Source of the DNA: Thauera humireducens
GTDB lineage: Bacteria > Pseudomonadota > Gammaproteobacteria > Burkholderiales > Rhodocyclaceae
Direction: 5' to 3'
Length of the DNA: 64,000 nucleotides
Assembly: GCF_001051995.2 (NCBI RefSeq)
Contig: NZ_CP014646.1
Span: 1,736,001-1,800,000, forward strand
Shown: piece by piece, positions 26,176 through 34,685 of the stretch
How positions within the stretch are numbered: position 1 is the stretch's first letter
Layout: the number at the start of each line of letters is the position of its first letter
The notes under the pieces: generated by a model
The model's input: only the letters and a program-made list of their open reading frames with translations
The model's database searches: none
Told to the model about the DNA's origin: nothing
Position numbers and translations under genes: made by a program

Positions 26176-27225
26176 ATGGCCAGCCACACTCCCGGCGCCC
26201 CCGTCTTCGCCCCGCCCGCCGAACTGCCCGACTGGGCACTGCGCTCGGTCGACCTCGCCAACCCGCGCCTGGGCGCAAAGGCGCTTGCCGCCTCCGACGA
26301 CTTCTTCGCCGAAGTCGCCCGCATGCTCAACCCCGAACCCGCCCAGTTCGTCCCTGGCAAGTTCGACACCAACGGCAAGTGGATGGACGGCTGGGAGTCC
26401 CGACGCAAGCGCGTCGCCGGCCACGACTGGGCGCTCGTCAAGCTCGGCGTCAAGGGCGTGATCCGCGGCTTCGACGTCGACACCTCCCACTTCACCGGCA
26501 ACTACCCCCCGGCCGTCTCCATCGAGGCCTGCGTGGCCGAGACCGATGACGTGGCCGCGCTCCAGGCCGCGACCTGGACCGAGATCCTCCCCGCCACCCC
26601 CATGGGCCCCAACAGCCACCACCTCCTCGAGTGCGCCAGCACCGCGGCCTGGACCCACCTGCGCGTGAACATGTACCCGGACGGCGGCATCGCCCGCCTG
26701 CGCGTCTATGGACGCCCGGTCGGCACCCTGGCCGCCAAGGCCGCCTCGGGCGAACTCGTCGATCTGGTGGCCATGGAGAACGGCGGCCGCGCCGTGTCGT
26801 GGAACGACGCCAGCTTCGGCTCGTCCGCCGCCGCCCTGCTGCTGCCCGGACGCGGCCTGAACATGGGCGACGGCTGGGAGACCCGCCGCCGCCGCGAGCC
26901 CGGCAACGACTGGTGCGTGCTCGAACTGGGCGCCCCCGGCACGGTCGAGAAGATCGAAGTCGATACCGCCTACTTCAAGGGCAACTACCCCGACCGCTGC
27001 TCGATCCAGGCCGCCTACGTGACCGGCGGCACCGACCGCTCGATCACCACCCAGTCGATGTTCTGGCAGACCCTGCTGCCCGAGCAGAAGCTCGAGATGC
27101 ACGCCATCCACACCTTCACCGAGCAGCTCGCCACGCTCGGGCCCATCACCCACGTGCGCTTCAACATCTTCCCCGACGGCGGCGTCTCGCGCCTGCGCCT
27201 GTGGGGCAAACTCGAGGCCAAGTAA
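26176..27225 (+). CDS. alc: Allantoicase
   Basis: Allantoicase of 349 residues made of two homologous jelly-roll repeats. Each carries WESRRKR/WETRRRR, a short D-W-x-LV/VLELG segment, DT..F.GNYP and FP/YPDGG..RLR. Repeat 1 spans about 25-180 and repeat 2 about 195-345. It splits allantoate to ureidoglycolate and urea. The chosen start (MASHTPGAP) has AAGGAG 8 bp upstream; a longer frame into puuE is spurious. Using allantoicase (rather than AllC amidohydrolase) means nitrogen leaves as urea, so a urease should exist elsewhere. Confidence 0.95.
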   Translation: MASHTPGAPVFAPPAELPDWALRSVDLANPRLGAKALAASDDFFAEVARMLNPEPAQFVPGKFDTNGKWMDGWESRRKRVAGHDWALVKLGVKGVIRGFDVDTSHFTGNYPPAVSIEACVAETDDVAALQAATWTEILPATPMGPNSHHLLECASTAAWTHLRVNMYPDGGIARLRVYGRPVGTLAAKAASGELVDLVAMENGGRAVSWNDASFGSSAAALLLPGRGLNMGDGWETRRRREPGNDWCVLELGAPGTVEKIEVDTAYFKGNYPDRCSIQAAYVTGGTDRSITTQSMFWQTLLPEQKLEMHAIHTFTEQLATLGPITHVRFNIFPDGGVSRLRLWGKLEAK

Positions 27226-27307
27226 GACCGGCAGCACCCGGGCGCACCGCAGCGCCCGGGTGACTGAGACTTGCGTGTCGCCCCCCTTCCCCACACGAGA
27301 GCACACC

Positions 27308-27823
27308 ATGACCGCGCAACCCGCCCTCACCCTCGAGATCCAGCCCCTCACCCGCGAGGCCTTCGCCCCTTTCGGCGAGCTCATCGAGGCCAGCGACGCC
27401 GTCCAGCACTTCACCATCAACGCCGGCAACACCGAGCGCTACCACGATCTCGCCCGCATCGAGCCCGGACCCGATGGCCGCGTCATCGTCTCCATCTTCC
27501 GCGGCCAGCCCCGCACCCTGCCCTTCACCGTGCAGATGATGGAGCGCCACCCCAAGGCCTCCCAGGCCTTCATCCCCATGTCGGGCAAGCCCTACCTCGT
27601 CGTCGTCGCCCCCGCCGGCAATCCGCCCGCGGCACAAGACCTCAAGGTCTTCCTCGCCCGCGGCGACCAGGGCGTCAACTACGCCACCGGCGTCTGGCAC
27701 CACCCCCTGCTCGCCCTCGAGACCGTCTCCGACTTCATCGTCATCGATCGCAGCGGGCCCGGGCACAACTGCGACGAGGTGCAGCTCGACACACCGGGGC
27801 TGATCCCCGCCCTGCGCAGCTGA
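27308..27823 (+). CDS. allA: Ureidoglycolate lyase
   Basis: Cupin-like AllA of 171 residues. Seen: [17 protein letters not shown], the [13 protein letters not shown] metal/substrate segment and the [10 protein letters not shown] motif. It releases urea from ureidoglycolate, giving glyoxylate, the end point of the ureide pathway and the substrate of the gcl operon located 8.6 kb downstream. Start MTAQPALT chosen from the position after CGAGAGCAC; the 16-residue longer form lacks support. Sixth gene of the urate operon. Confidence 0.93.
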   Translation: MTAQPALTLEIQPLTREAFAPFGELIEASDAVQHFTINAGNTERYHDLARIEPGPDGRVIVSIFRGQPRTLPFTVQMMERHPKASQAFIPMSGKPYLVVVAPAGNPPAAQDLKVFLARGDQGVNYATGVWHHPLLALETVSDFIVIDRSGPGHNCDEVQLDTPGLIPALRS

Positions 27824-27870
27824 GGCGCAGCGGCGGTACGATGACGACGTGACCCACGACGGCCTCGACC

Positions 27871-28635
27871 ATGCTGCCCCTCGACCCCTACGCCGCGCGC
27901 CCTGACACCCTCGGCGCCGAGGAATGGCGCGCGCGCGTCGATCTCGCCGCCGCCTACCGCCTGGCCGCACGCCGCGGCTGGAGCGATCTCATCTACACCC
28001 ACCTCTCGCTTCGCCTGCCCGGCCGCGACGACGCCTTCCTGATCAACGCCTTCGGCCAGACCTTCAACGAGATCACCGCCTCGAGCCTGCTCACCATCGA
28101 CGTCGAGGGCCGCGTCATCGACGGCAGCGACCGCATCGCCAATCCGAGCGGCTTCGCCATCCATGGCGCAGTGCATCGCGCGCGACCGGACGCGCATTGC
28201 GTGATCCATCTCCACACCGACGCCGGCATCGCGGTCTCGGCCCTGCAGGACGGCTTGCTGCCGCTGTCGCAGCACGCGATGCGCTTCTGGCGCGACATCG
28301 GCTATCACGACTACCAGGGGCTCGCCTTCGGCCCCGAGGAGCAGGTGCGGCTGGTCGCCGAACTCGGTACGCACCGCGCGATGATCCTGAAAAACCACGG
28401 CACGCTGACCTGCGGTCGCACCGTGGCCGAGGCCTTCGTGCTGATGGACACGCTGGAGAAGGCCTGCCGCATCCAGCTCGCCGCGATGGCGGCCGGCCCG
28501 GTGACGATGCCGCCCGAGGGCGTGCTCGCCCGGACCCACGCCCAGCTCACCGCCGACCCCGAGCCCGAAGGCGCCCTCGAATGGCCCGCGCTGCTGCGCG
28601 GCCTGATGCGCAGCGAACCCGATTTCGCGCGCTGA
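27871..28635 (+). CDS. Class II aldolase/adducin-domain protein
   Basis: Class II aldolase/adducin-fold protein of 254 residues. Zinc-site histidines are visible in CVIHLHTDAG (two His) and ILKNHG (third His); NPSGFAIHGAVH precedes them. The family includes fuculose-phosphate aldolase and several decarboxylases and lyases, and the exact substrate cannot be told. Its place between allA and a tautomerase at the end of the urate operon suggests it handles a purine-derived or dicarbonyl compound, or a side reaction of glyoxylate metabolism. It begins 47 bp after allA. Confidence 0.8.
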   Translation: MLPLDPYAARPDTLGAEEWRARVDLAAAYRLAARRGWSDLIYTHLSLRLPGRDDAFLINAFGQTFNEITASSLLTIDVEGRVIDGSDRIANPSGFAIHGAVHRARPDAHCVIHLHTDAGIAVSALQDGLLPLSQHAMRFWRDIGYHDYQGLAFGPEEQVRLVAELGTHRAMILKNHGTLTCGRTVAEAFVLMDTLEKACRIQLAAMAAGPVTMPPEGVLARTHAQLTADPEPEGALEWPALLRGLMRSEPDFAR

Positions 28636-28693
28636 ATCCGTCCTGCCGCATCCCGCAAGACGCCACCTCAACACCCATTATCTGGAGCAAAGC

Positions 28694-28882
28694 ATGCCCA
28701 CCTTCCATATCGAACTCTTCGAAGGCCGCAGTCCGGAGAAAAAACGCGAACTCGTCGAGGCGCTGACGCGCGAAACCTGTCGCGTCCTCGACTGCGAGGC
28801 CGGCGCTGTCGACATCATCCTGGTCGAGGTCAAGCGCGAGCACTGGGCGACGGGCGGCGTGCTCTGGTCCGAGCGCGCTTGA
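28694..28882 (+). CDS. 4-oxalocrotonate tautomerase-family protein
   Basis: Small protein of 62 residues. The residue after Met is proline (MPTFHIELFEGRS), which after Met removal becomes the N-terminal catalytic Pro1 of the tautomerase superfamily. EKKRELVEALTRET and VDIILVEVKREHWATGG fit the fold. It catalyses keto-enol type isomerisation or a related reaction of an unknown substrate. It follows the aldolase by 58 bp and may process the same compound. It is the last gene before the permease, from which it is separated by 133 bp of AT-richer DNA. Confidence 0.85.
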   Translation: MPTFHIELFEGRSPEKKRELVEALTRETCRVLDCEAGAVDIILVEVKREHWATGGVLWSERA

Positions 28883-28936
28883 GAGCCACGCACAGGCGGC
28901 GGAAACGCTGCCCATACGGATTGGCTGATTTCTTCT

Positions 28937-28949
28937 ATAAGCCGATAAG
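28937..28949 (+). promoter_or_regulatory. Recurrent ATAAGC motif, copy upstream of the purine permease
   Basis: ATAAGCCGATAAG at 28937-28949, about 66 bp before the NCS2 permease start, within an AT-rich patch (TTCTTCTATAAG...GGCTTTTTATATTG). It contains two ATAAG half-sites 8 bp apart as direct repeats. It may be an operator next to the promoter of the permease gene. Confidence 0.4.
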
Positions 28950-29015
28950 GCTTTTTATATTGCTGCGCAATCTTAGACTGGACTCATCGGCTCATAACGA
29001 CAAGGAGACACCACG

Positions 29016-30416
29016 ATGTCCGATCAAACCCGCACAAGCAGCCCGATCGAGCTCGACCCTGTAGACCAGTGCCCGCCTGGCGGACGCCTGTTCACCCTCG
29101 CCCTGCAGCACGTGCTGGTGATGTACGCGGGCGCAATCGCGGTCCCGCTGATCGTCGGCGGCGCCCTCGGGCTGCCCAAGGACCAGATCGCCTTCCTGAT
29201 CAACGCCGACCTGCTGTGCTGTGGCCTGGTCACCATCATCCAGGCGCTCGGCGTCGGCCGCTTCGGCATCCGCCTGCCGGTCATGATGGGCGTGACCTTC
29301 GCTGCCGTCGGGCCGATGGTGGCCATGGCCACCAACCCCGAGCTCGGCATCAACGCCATCCTCGGCTCGGGCATCGCCGCGGGGCTGTTCGGCATCCTGT
29401 TCGCGCCGCTGGTATCGCGCGCGCTACCGCTGTTCCCGCCGGTGGTGACGGGTTCGATCATCGCGGTGATCGGCATCTCGCTGATACCGGTGGCGATCAA
29501 CTGGTCGGCCGGCGGCCAGCCCAGTATCCGGAACGCGACGACCGGACTGATGGTGGACAACCCTGCCTACGGCTCGCCCGAATATCTCGCCATCGCCGCC
29601 ATCGTGCTGGTCGTGGTGCTCGCGATCACCCGCTACGGCCGCGGCTTCCTTTCCAACGTCGCGGTGCTGCTCGGCATGGGCGTGGGCTTCGCGATCGCGA
29701 TCGCGCTGGGCAAGGTCAGCTTCGACGGCCTGAGCGATGTGCCCTGGGTGGCCGTGGTGACGCCGCTGCACTTCGGCATGCCGATCTTCGATCCGATCTC
29801 GATCGCCACCATGTGCCTGGTGATGGTGGTGGTGATGGTCGAGTCGCTCGGCATGTTCCTTGCGCTCGGCGAGCTCACCGGCCGCCAACTCAGCCGTGAC
29901 GACCTCACCCGCGGGCTGCGCACGGACGGCCTCGGCACCCTCATCGGCGGCTTCCTCAACACCTTCCCGCACACCAGCTTCTCGCAGAACGTGGGCCTCG
30001 TAGGCGTCACAGGCGTCAAGAGCCGCTGGGTGTGCGTGGCCGGCGGCGCAATCCTGATGGCCTTCGGCCTGTTTCCGAAAATGGCGCTGATCATCGCTTC
30101 CGTGCCGCAGTACGTACTTGGCGGCGCGGGCCTGGTGATGTTCGGCATGGTCGCCGCGACCGGCATCAAGATCCTGCTCGCGGCCGATCTGCGCAACAAC
30201 CGCTTCAACCTCTACATCGTCGCGCTTTCGGTAGGCGCCGGGATGATCCCGATGGTGGCACCGCGGTTCTTCCAGCAGATGCCGCATGCCCTGGAGCCCC
30301 TGCTGCATAGCGGGATCCTGCTGTCCGCGATCACGGCGATCACGCTCAACCTGTTCCTCAACGGGGGTCGCCGCACCCCTGGCAGCGACGCGATCGAGCC
30401 GGCGATGGCGCACTAG
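29016..30416 (+). CDS. NCS2-family nucleobase (urate/xanthine) permease
   Basis: Nucleobase:cation symporter-2 of 466 residues with about 12-14 hydrophobic segments. Seen: the N-terminal LALQHVLVMYAGAIAVPLIVGGAL and the family signature SFSQNVGLVGVTGVKSRWV near 320-340. It moves a purine base or urate into the cell with a cation. Context beside the urate operon favours urate or xanthine (UacT/XanQ-like). AAGGAGA is 8 bp before the ATG. It probably has its own promoter in the 133-bp upstream gap and ends at a strong hairpin region. Confidence 0.93.
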   Translation: MSDQTRTSSPIELDPVDQCPPGGRLFTLALQHVLVMYAGAIAVPLIVGGALGLPKDQIAFLINADLLCCGLVTIIQALGVGRFGIRLPVMMGVTFAAVGPMVAMATNPELGINAILGSGIAAGLFGILFAPLVSRALPLFPPVVTGSIIAVIGISLIPVAINWSAGGQPSIRNATTGLMVDNPAYGSPEYLAIAAIVLVVVLAITRYGRGFLSNVAVLLGMGVGFAIAIALGKVSFDGLSDVPWVAVVTPLHFGMPIFDPISIATMCLVMVVVMVESLGMFLALGELTGRQLSRDDLTRGLRTDGLGTLIGGFLNTFPHTSFSQNVGLVGVTGVKSRWVCVAGGAILMAFGLFPKMALIIASVPQYVLGGAGLVMFGMVAATGIKILLAADLRNNRFNLYIVALSVGAGMIPMVAPRFFQQMPHALEPLLHSGILLSAITAITLNLFLNGGRRTPGSDAIEPAMAH

Positions 30417-30427
30417 GCGCATCATCG

Positions 30428-30515
30428 CCCGGGGCCTCGCGCCCCGGGTCGATCGGCCGGCCTGCAGGATCGGACGGATTCTTGGCGCTCGAATCCGCCT
30501 GACGCCTGCAGGCCG
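30428..30515. terminator. Tandem/nested hairpins between convergent genes
   Basis: Hairpin 1: CCCGGGGC at 30428-30435 pairs with GCCCCGGG at 30441-30448 (5-nt loop). Hairpin 2: CGGCCTGCAGG at 30458-30468 pairs perfectly with its complement at 30505-30515, and inside it CGGATTC (30475-30481) pairs with GAATCCG (30491-30497). They lie just after the permease stop and before the convergent GlcG-like gene, so a bidirectional terminator is likely; no T-tract is present. Confidence 0.6.
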
Positions 30516-30523
30516 CTCTGGCC

Positions 30524-31012
30524 TTACTTGAGCAGCTCAGCCGACGCTGCGACGGCCGCCAATGCGCACTGCTCGTCGAGATGGCCGCCGGGCGCACCGC
30601 CAATACCGATCGCACCGATCACCTCGTCGCCGACCCGGACCGGCACGCCGCCGCCGAGCAGGAGGAAGCCGGGGATGTCGGTGAGGTTGGCGGCGCCCGG
30701 GTTCTTCTGCGCCGCCTCCATCATCGCCTGGGTGGCGTTGCGTGCCGATGCGGACGTGAAGGCCTTCTGCTGGCTGGCCGCCAGCGTGTGCGGACCGGCG
30801 TTGTCGGCTCGCTGCACCGCCCGCACGATCCCCGCGCGGTCGACCACGGTGGCACTGACGGCATACCCCTTTTCCGCGCAAGCCTGGACCGCATCGGCGG
30901 CGAGACGGTTGGCAAGCTCAAGCCCCAAGGTACGCTGGCTGAGGACCTGGGCCTGGGCAGCGCCGGCGGTGGTCAGGACGAAGGTGGCGGCAAGGATGGA
31001 CAGCTTGTTCAT
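30524..31012 (-). CDS. Secreted GlcG/HbpS-like heme-binding family protein
   Basis: GlcG/HbpS (DUF336) protein of 162 residues with a signal peptide (MNKLSILAATFVLTTAGAAQAQ, cleavage probably after AQA at 21). Seen: GYAVSATVVDRAGIVRAVQRAD, KAFTSASARNAT, IPGFLLLGGGVPVR and VIGAIGIGGAPGGHLDEQCA. Members bind haem or small ligands, and some are extracytoplasmic sensors linked to two-component systems, as HbpS is in Streptomyces. The gene lies 113 bp from a response-regulator/kinase pair on the same strand, which makes a sensing role plausible but unproven. Confidence 0.85.
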   Translation of the reverse strand: MNKLSILAATFVLTTAGAAQAQVLSQRTLGLELANRLAADAVQACAEKGYAVSATVVDRAGIVRAVQRADNAGPHTLAASQQKAFTSASARNATQAMMEAAQKNPGAANLTDIPGFLLLGGGVPVRVGDEVIGAIGIGGAPGGHLDEQCALAAVAASAELLK

Positions 31013-31125
31013 GGCATTCTCCAGTGAGGATCGGCCTCTCCGATCCATGGAAGCAGTCTAGGGAGCCCGCCGCCCCCTGCCCATCCGGCCGGCTACCCGC
31101 CGCAGCGCGCCCGGCCTCCGTACAA

Positions 31126-31758
31126 CTACGGACCGCCCGCCTCCACCAGGCATGCGTAGTGGCGGATCAGTTGCGCGAGCGACGCCGCTTCGAGCTTCGC
31201 GAACAGATTGGCACGATGCGTCTCCACCGTACGCGGCGACAGCGCCAGCGCGCGGCCGATCTCCTTGTTGGTCAGCCCTTCGACGATCAGGCCGAGAACC
31301 TCCCGCTCGCGCCCAGACAGCTGCGCATAGCGCTGGCGCGCGGCGCGGTCTGCGGTGACGCGCGCGCGGGAGGCGACATGCCGGCGCAGCGCCTGCTGCA
31401 GCGTGTCGATCAGGATGTCATCGTCGACCGGCTTCTCGAGGAACTCCGCTGCGCCCGACTTGAAGGCGCGCCGGCACAGATCCACCGTACCGTGGCCGGT
31501 AAGCATGATGACCGGCATGTCCACCCCGCGCGCAATCAGGGTCTCGAGCACGGCGAGGCCACTGATGCCCGGCATGCGCACGTCGAGCACCACCGCCCCC
31601 ACGCCCTCGGGATCGAAGCCGGCGAGAAAGCCCTCGGGCGTCGGCCAGGTCTGTGCGCGAAGGCCGACGGTCCCGATCAACAAGGCGAGGCTGCTGCGCA
31701 CGGCCTCGTCGTCATCGACGACATGGATCAGCGGAGAGAGCGGGATCGTGTCATGCAT
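31126..31758 (-). CDS. FixJ/NarL-type response regulator
   Basis: Two-component response regulator of 210 residues. The receiver domain (about 10-125) has acidic residues VVDDDE at 14-18, phosphoacceptor D59 (VVLDVRMPG) and K109 (FLEKP). A LuxR-type HTH (about 145-205) follows (LSGREREVLGLIVEGLTNKE). FixJ-like by layout. The ATG at 31758 with GGAG upstream is preferred over a TTG at 31785, which would overlap the kinase stop. It is transcribed with the histidine kinase 23 bp upstream. Target genes are unknown. Confidence 0.9.
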   Translation of the reverse strand: MHDTIPLSPLIHVVDDDEAVRSSLALLIGTVGLRAQTWPTPEGFLAGFDPEGVGAVVLDVRMPGISGLAVLETLIARGVDMPVIMLTGHGTVDLCRRAFKSGAAEFLEKPVDDDILIDTLQQALRRHVASRARVTADRAARQRYAQLSGREREVLGLIVEGLTNKEIGRALALSPRTVETHRANLFAKLEAASLAQLIRHYACLVEAGGP

Positions 31759-31781
31759 GGCGGAATTCTGACTCCGGGAAA

Positions 31782-33254
31782 TCAAGCGCGCATTCCCTGT
31801 CCCGAAACACGCGGCAGGCTGAGGCGGAACGCCGCACCACGCCCGGAAGCTTCAAGCAACTCGAGCTGCCCATCCATGGACGCCGCCAGGGTCTCGCACA
31901 GACTCAACCCCAATCCGAGCCCTTCCGCACGCGTCGTGTAGAAGGGCGCGAACACCCGCGGACGCTGTGCGGCAGGAATGCCGGGACCGCTGTCGGTCAC
32001 GGTCAGGCTGGCGCGGGCACCGTCGTTCGCGAGGCGCAATGTCAGCCGTCGCTCCGTCGCGGGCACCCGCAGCAGGGCCTGCAAGGCATTGGTCAGCAGA
32101 TTGTGGACGATCTGCTCGAGCGCGATGGGGTCGGCCTGGACCCGGAAGTCGCCCGCTCCCTCGAGCCCGACGCGCACGCCGGCCTCGCGCAAGCGCGGCT
32201 CGAGCAGATGCAGGACGGCCTCGGCCGCCGCGCGCAGGTCGACGACCTGCACCCGCTCGGCGCCGCCCGGACGTTCGACGCTGCGCCGCAAACGGCCAAG
32301 CACGTCGGCGGCACGCCGGGCCTGGCCTGCGGCCGCTTCCATCGCGGTGCGTGCGGTCTCGGTGTCGGGCGGCTCGTCACGCAACAGACGAACTGCCGCA
32401 CCCGTATTGGCGAGGATCGCGGTAAGCGGCTGGTTGAGTTCATGCGCCATGCCGGCGGCGAGCTCCCCCATGGCGTTGAGCCGCCCCACCTGCCCCAGAC
32501 GCAGCAGCTCCTCGGCGCGGCGACGGGCAATGCGTTGCTGAGCCAGCGCCGCCGCCCCCGCCATCAGTCCGATGAGCACGGCGCTGCTCGCCAGCATCTG
32601 CGCCCACGGCAATTCGTCCCACCCGACACTGCGCTCCGCCACGACATCGAAGGGCTGACTGCGGACGTCGAGTGGACGGTTGAAACCGAAACGCCATCCC
32701 CCGGCCTCGTCGGCGCCCGAATGGATGCGCCAACGATGCCCGCCGTGCATGAGATCGATCCGCACGGGGGCATCGATGGCGAAGGGCCATTCGGCATCGG
32801 TGACCAAGCCGGCCAGATCGATCTCGAGTGCGTGGCTCGCGGCCTCGCCCGCGAGCACCAGCCACAGACGCCCCTGTTCCATCCCCGACACGAGCCCCCA
32901 GGCGCGTCCCGCACTGCGCGACGACGCCTCGGCCCGCGAGAGCTCCATCCCGAGCGTTCCGTGCGCCCACGTCTGCGTCCGCTCGGTGCGAAGGACGGTG
33001 ACGATCCGCGGGTAGATGGCCGGCAGGCGATGCGCGGCCTCTGCCGTGGCCGGCGTGTCGAGCAGGGCCAGCGTGGCCAGAATGGCTTCGTGCTCGACTG
33101 CGCGCAGGCTCAACACCCGGTGGACGATGCCGGCCTGGGTCTCGAACTCACGCCTTGCGCGCTGCAACTCCGCATGCACCAGCCAGGCGGAAGAGATCAG
33201 GCAGAGGATCAGTGCCCCGGCGATCCAGCGCATATGCGCACGCACGAAGGTCAT
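31782..33254 (-). CDS. Membrane sensor histidine kinase
   Basis: Sensor kinase of 490 residues. A first membrane helix is at about 8-26 (MRWIAGALILCLISSAWLV), a periplasmic sensor region at about 27-220, and a second helix at about 222-240 (MLASSAVLIGLMAGAAAL). The HisKA box has H271 (GMAHELNQPL), then a HATPase with N-box (VHNLLTNALQAL), G1 (DSGPGIP) and G2 (GLGLGLSLC). It resembles DctB/FixL-type kinases that pair with FixJ- or DctD-like regulators. It is co-transcribed with the response regulator. The signal is unknown; the nearby secreted GlcG-like protein and purine genes are candidates for context. Confidence 0.9.
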   Translation of the reverse strand: MTFVRAHMRWIAGALILCLISSAWLVHAELQRARREFETQAGIVHRVLSLRAVEHEAILATLALLDTPATAEAAHRLPAIYPRIVTVLRTERTQTWAHGTLGMELSRAEASSRSAGRAWGLVSGMEQGRLWLVLAGEAASHALEIDLAGLVTDAEWPFAIDAPVRIDLMHGGHRWRIHSGADEAGGWRFGFNRPLDVRSQPFDVVAERSVGWDELPWAQMLASSAVLIGLMAGAAALAQQRIARRRAEELLRLGQVGRLNAMGELAAGMAHELNQPLTAILANTGAAVRLLRDEPPDTETARTAMEAAAGQARRAADVLGRLRRSVERPGGAERVQVVDLRAAAEAVLHLLEPRLREAGVRVGLEGAGDFRVQADPIALEQIVHNLLTNALQALLRVPATERRLTLRLANDGARASLTVTDSGPGIPAAQRPRVFAPFYTTRAEGLGLGLSLCETLAASMDGQLELLEASGRGAAFRLSLPRVSGQGMRA

Positions 33255-33272
33255 CTCACCCCCTCGACGCCC

Positions 33273-34169
33273 TCATCCGCCGAGGCGGCGGGTCTGCAAC
33301 AGTTGCCACATGCTCATCATCGCCAGCGCGCCGACGATCAATGCCATGCCGGCCAGCTCGACCGTATTCGGCAGCTCGCCGAGTTCGATCCAGCCCGCGA
33401 GCGCGCCGATGAGCGGAATGCCCAGCGCCGACAGCCCGGCCATGCCCGCCGACAGCCGCTGCAGCACGTACAGCCACAACAGCCACGCCAGCCCGGTGGC
33501 GAACACCGCGTTGAAAAACAGGGCGCCGAAGAAGTACGGCGTCGGATCGATCGGCCGCGACGGATGCAGCAACGCGACCACGCACAGCGCAAGCGCGCCG
33601 AACAGCATCTGCCAGGCCGTCAGCGCCAGAAGATCGAAGGCGTGGTTCTGGCGCATGCGCTTGGCAAGCACGGCCGAAGCGGCCCAGGTGATGCCCGCCA
33701 CCACCGCGAGGAGATTGCTGAAGCCGCTGCCCCCCATCGCCCAGGGCTGGAGCACGAGCACCAGACCGCCCCCGGCGATCGCGATCGACGCCCACTGGAG
33801 ACCGCGCACCCGCTCGCCCAGTGCCCACCACGCCATCGGGATGACCCAGAACGGCATCGTATAGACCAGGACGGCCGTCTTGCCCGCACCACCGGCCACC
33901 AGCGCCCATTGGATCAAGGCGGTAAAGGCGGCCGTCTGCAGCAAGCCGAGCAGCACCACCTGGCGAACCGCCCCCACTCGCATCGGCCGGCGCAACAGGA
34001 CGAGCACGAGGAACAAGGTCGCTGCGCCGAGTGCGGCACGAATGGCGGAAAAGTCAAAGGGATCCACGTACTGGATCACCTGCTTCATGACGACCCAGTT
34101 GTAGCCCCAGATCAGCGACAACAGGCCGAGGGCAAAGAGAGCGAGACGGGGCGTACCGGATGCGGACAT
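33273..34169 (-). CDS. EamA/DMT-superfamily transporter
   Basis: Drug/metabolite transporter-type protein of 298 residues with ten hydrophobic helices in two EamA repeats (1-140 and 150-290). Seen: SLIWGYNWVVMKQ in helix 1, FWVIPMAWWALGERV closing repeat 1, and GIPLIGALAGWIELGE in repeat 2. Usually an exporter of small metabolites such as amino acids or nucleobase-like compounds; the substrate cannot be assigned. It lies 18 bp upstream of the histidine kinase on the same strand and may be the first gene of that unit, with a recurrent ATAAGC motif about 140 bp upstream of its start. Confidence 0.88.
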   Translation of the reverse strand: MSASGTPRLALFALGLLSLIWGYNWVVMKQVIQYVDPFDFSAIRAALGAATLFLVLVLLRRPMRVGAVRQVVLLGLLQTAAFTALIQWALVAGGAGKTAVLVYTMPFWVIPMAWWALGERVRGLQWASIAIAGGGLVLVLQPWAMGGSGFSNLLAVVAGITWAASAVLAKRMRQNHAFDLLALTAWQMLFGALALCVVALLHPSRPIDPTPYFFGALFFNAVFATGLAWLLWLYVLQRLSAGMAGLSALGIPLIGALAGWIELGELPNTVELAGMALIVGALAMMSMWQLLQTRRLGG

Positions 34170-34305
34170 CGGACCTCCAAAAAGAAAACGCCGCGGCGCC
34201 CCAGGTGGGGGCCGCGGTCGAAGGGCTGCCGCCGGAGAGACGGCGGCGATTCACGGTGCGAGGTGCATTATGCACAGCAAGAGGCGTGCTGACATAAGGT
34301 CTCGC

Positions 34306-34318
34306 TGATAGCGCTTAT
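34306..34318 (-). promoter_or_regulatory. Recurrent ATAAGC motif, copy upstream of the EamA transporter
   Basis: Minus-strand ATAAGCGCTATCA (34318 to 34306), 13 of 13 bases identical to the copy at 21167-21179. It lies in the 516-bp gap 34170-34685, whose only other content I could recognise is a possible gene remnant at 34381-34659. Likely an operator or part of a promoter for the EamA-kinase-regulator unit. Confidence 0.42.
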
Positions 34319-34380
34319 CGGCTCGGCGGCAACGGGCAGCGGATCTCGCCCGCCACGCGGCCTACCCACCGGCGCCCGAC

Positions 34381-34659
34381 TCACATCGGCTGCGCCGCAA
34401 CGACCGGCGCCTTGCGGCTCATCAGGCCGAGATGCAGGAGTGCGCCGAGCAACGGGAGCCCCTGAAGCACCTCGAGCCAACCTTGCGACTCGATGACGAC
34501 GAGGAGCAGTTCGATCTCGAGTCTGTGTTCGAGGCTCTGCTCAGGGCCTGAACGGCGGGCGAGCGCTTGCTGGTCGTGAATCCGACGCTGAAGTTCGATG
34601 TACCCGGATTCCTCGACCTCGGTCTCCTGCTTGGCAAGGAACGGAAGCGCTGTGACCTC
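34381..34659 (-). pseudogene. Possible gene remnant, coiled-coil plus hydrophobic C-terminus
   Basis: A minus-strand frame of 92 residues reads protein-like in the 516-bp gap between the EamA and LysR genes. It has a charged, helix-rich part (FLAKQETEVEESGYIELQRR, SLEHRLEIEL) followed by a hydrophobic stretch (VLQGLPLLGALLHLGLM) and a TGA. No start codon or ribosome site lies at a sensible place; further upstream the frame only shadows the LysR gene. It may be the tail of a lost membrane-protein gene. I do not recognise the family. It could equally be chance in high-GC DNA. Confidence 0.35.
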
Positions 34660-34685
34660 CGCTCGCCGGCCTGCGCGAGCGCTGC

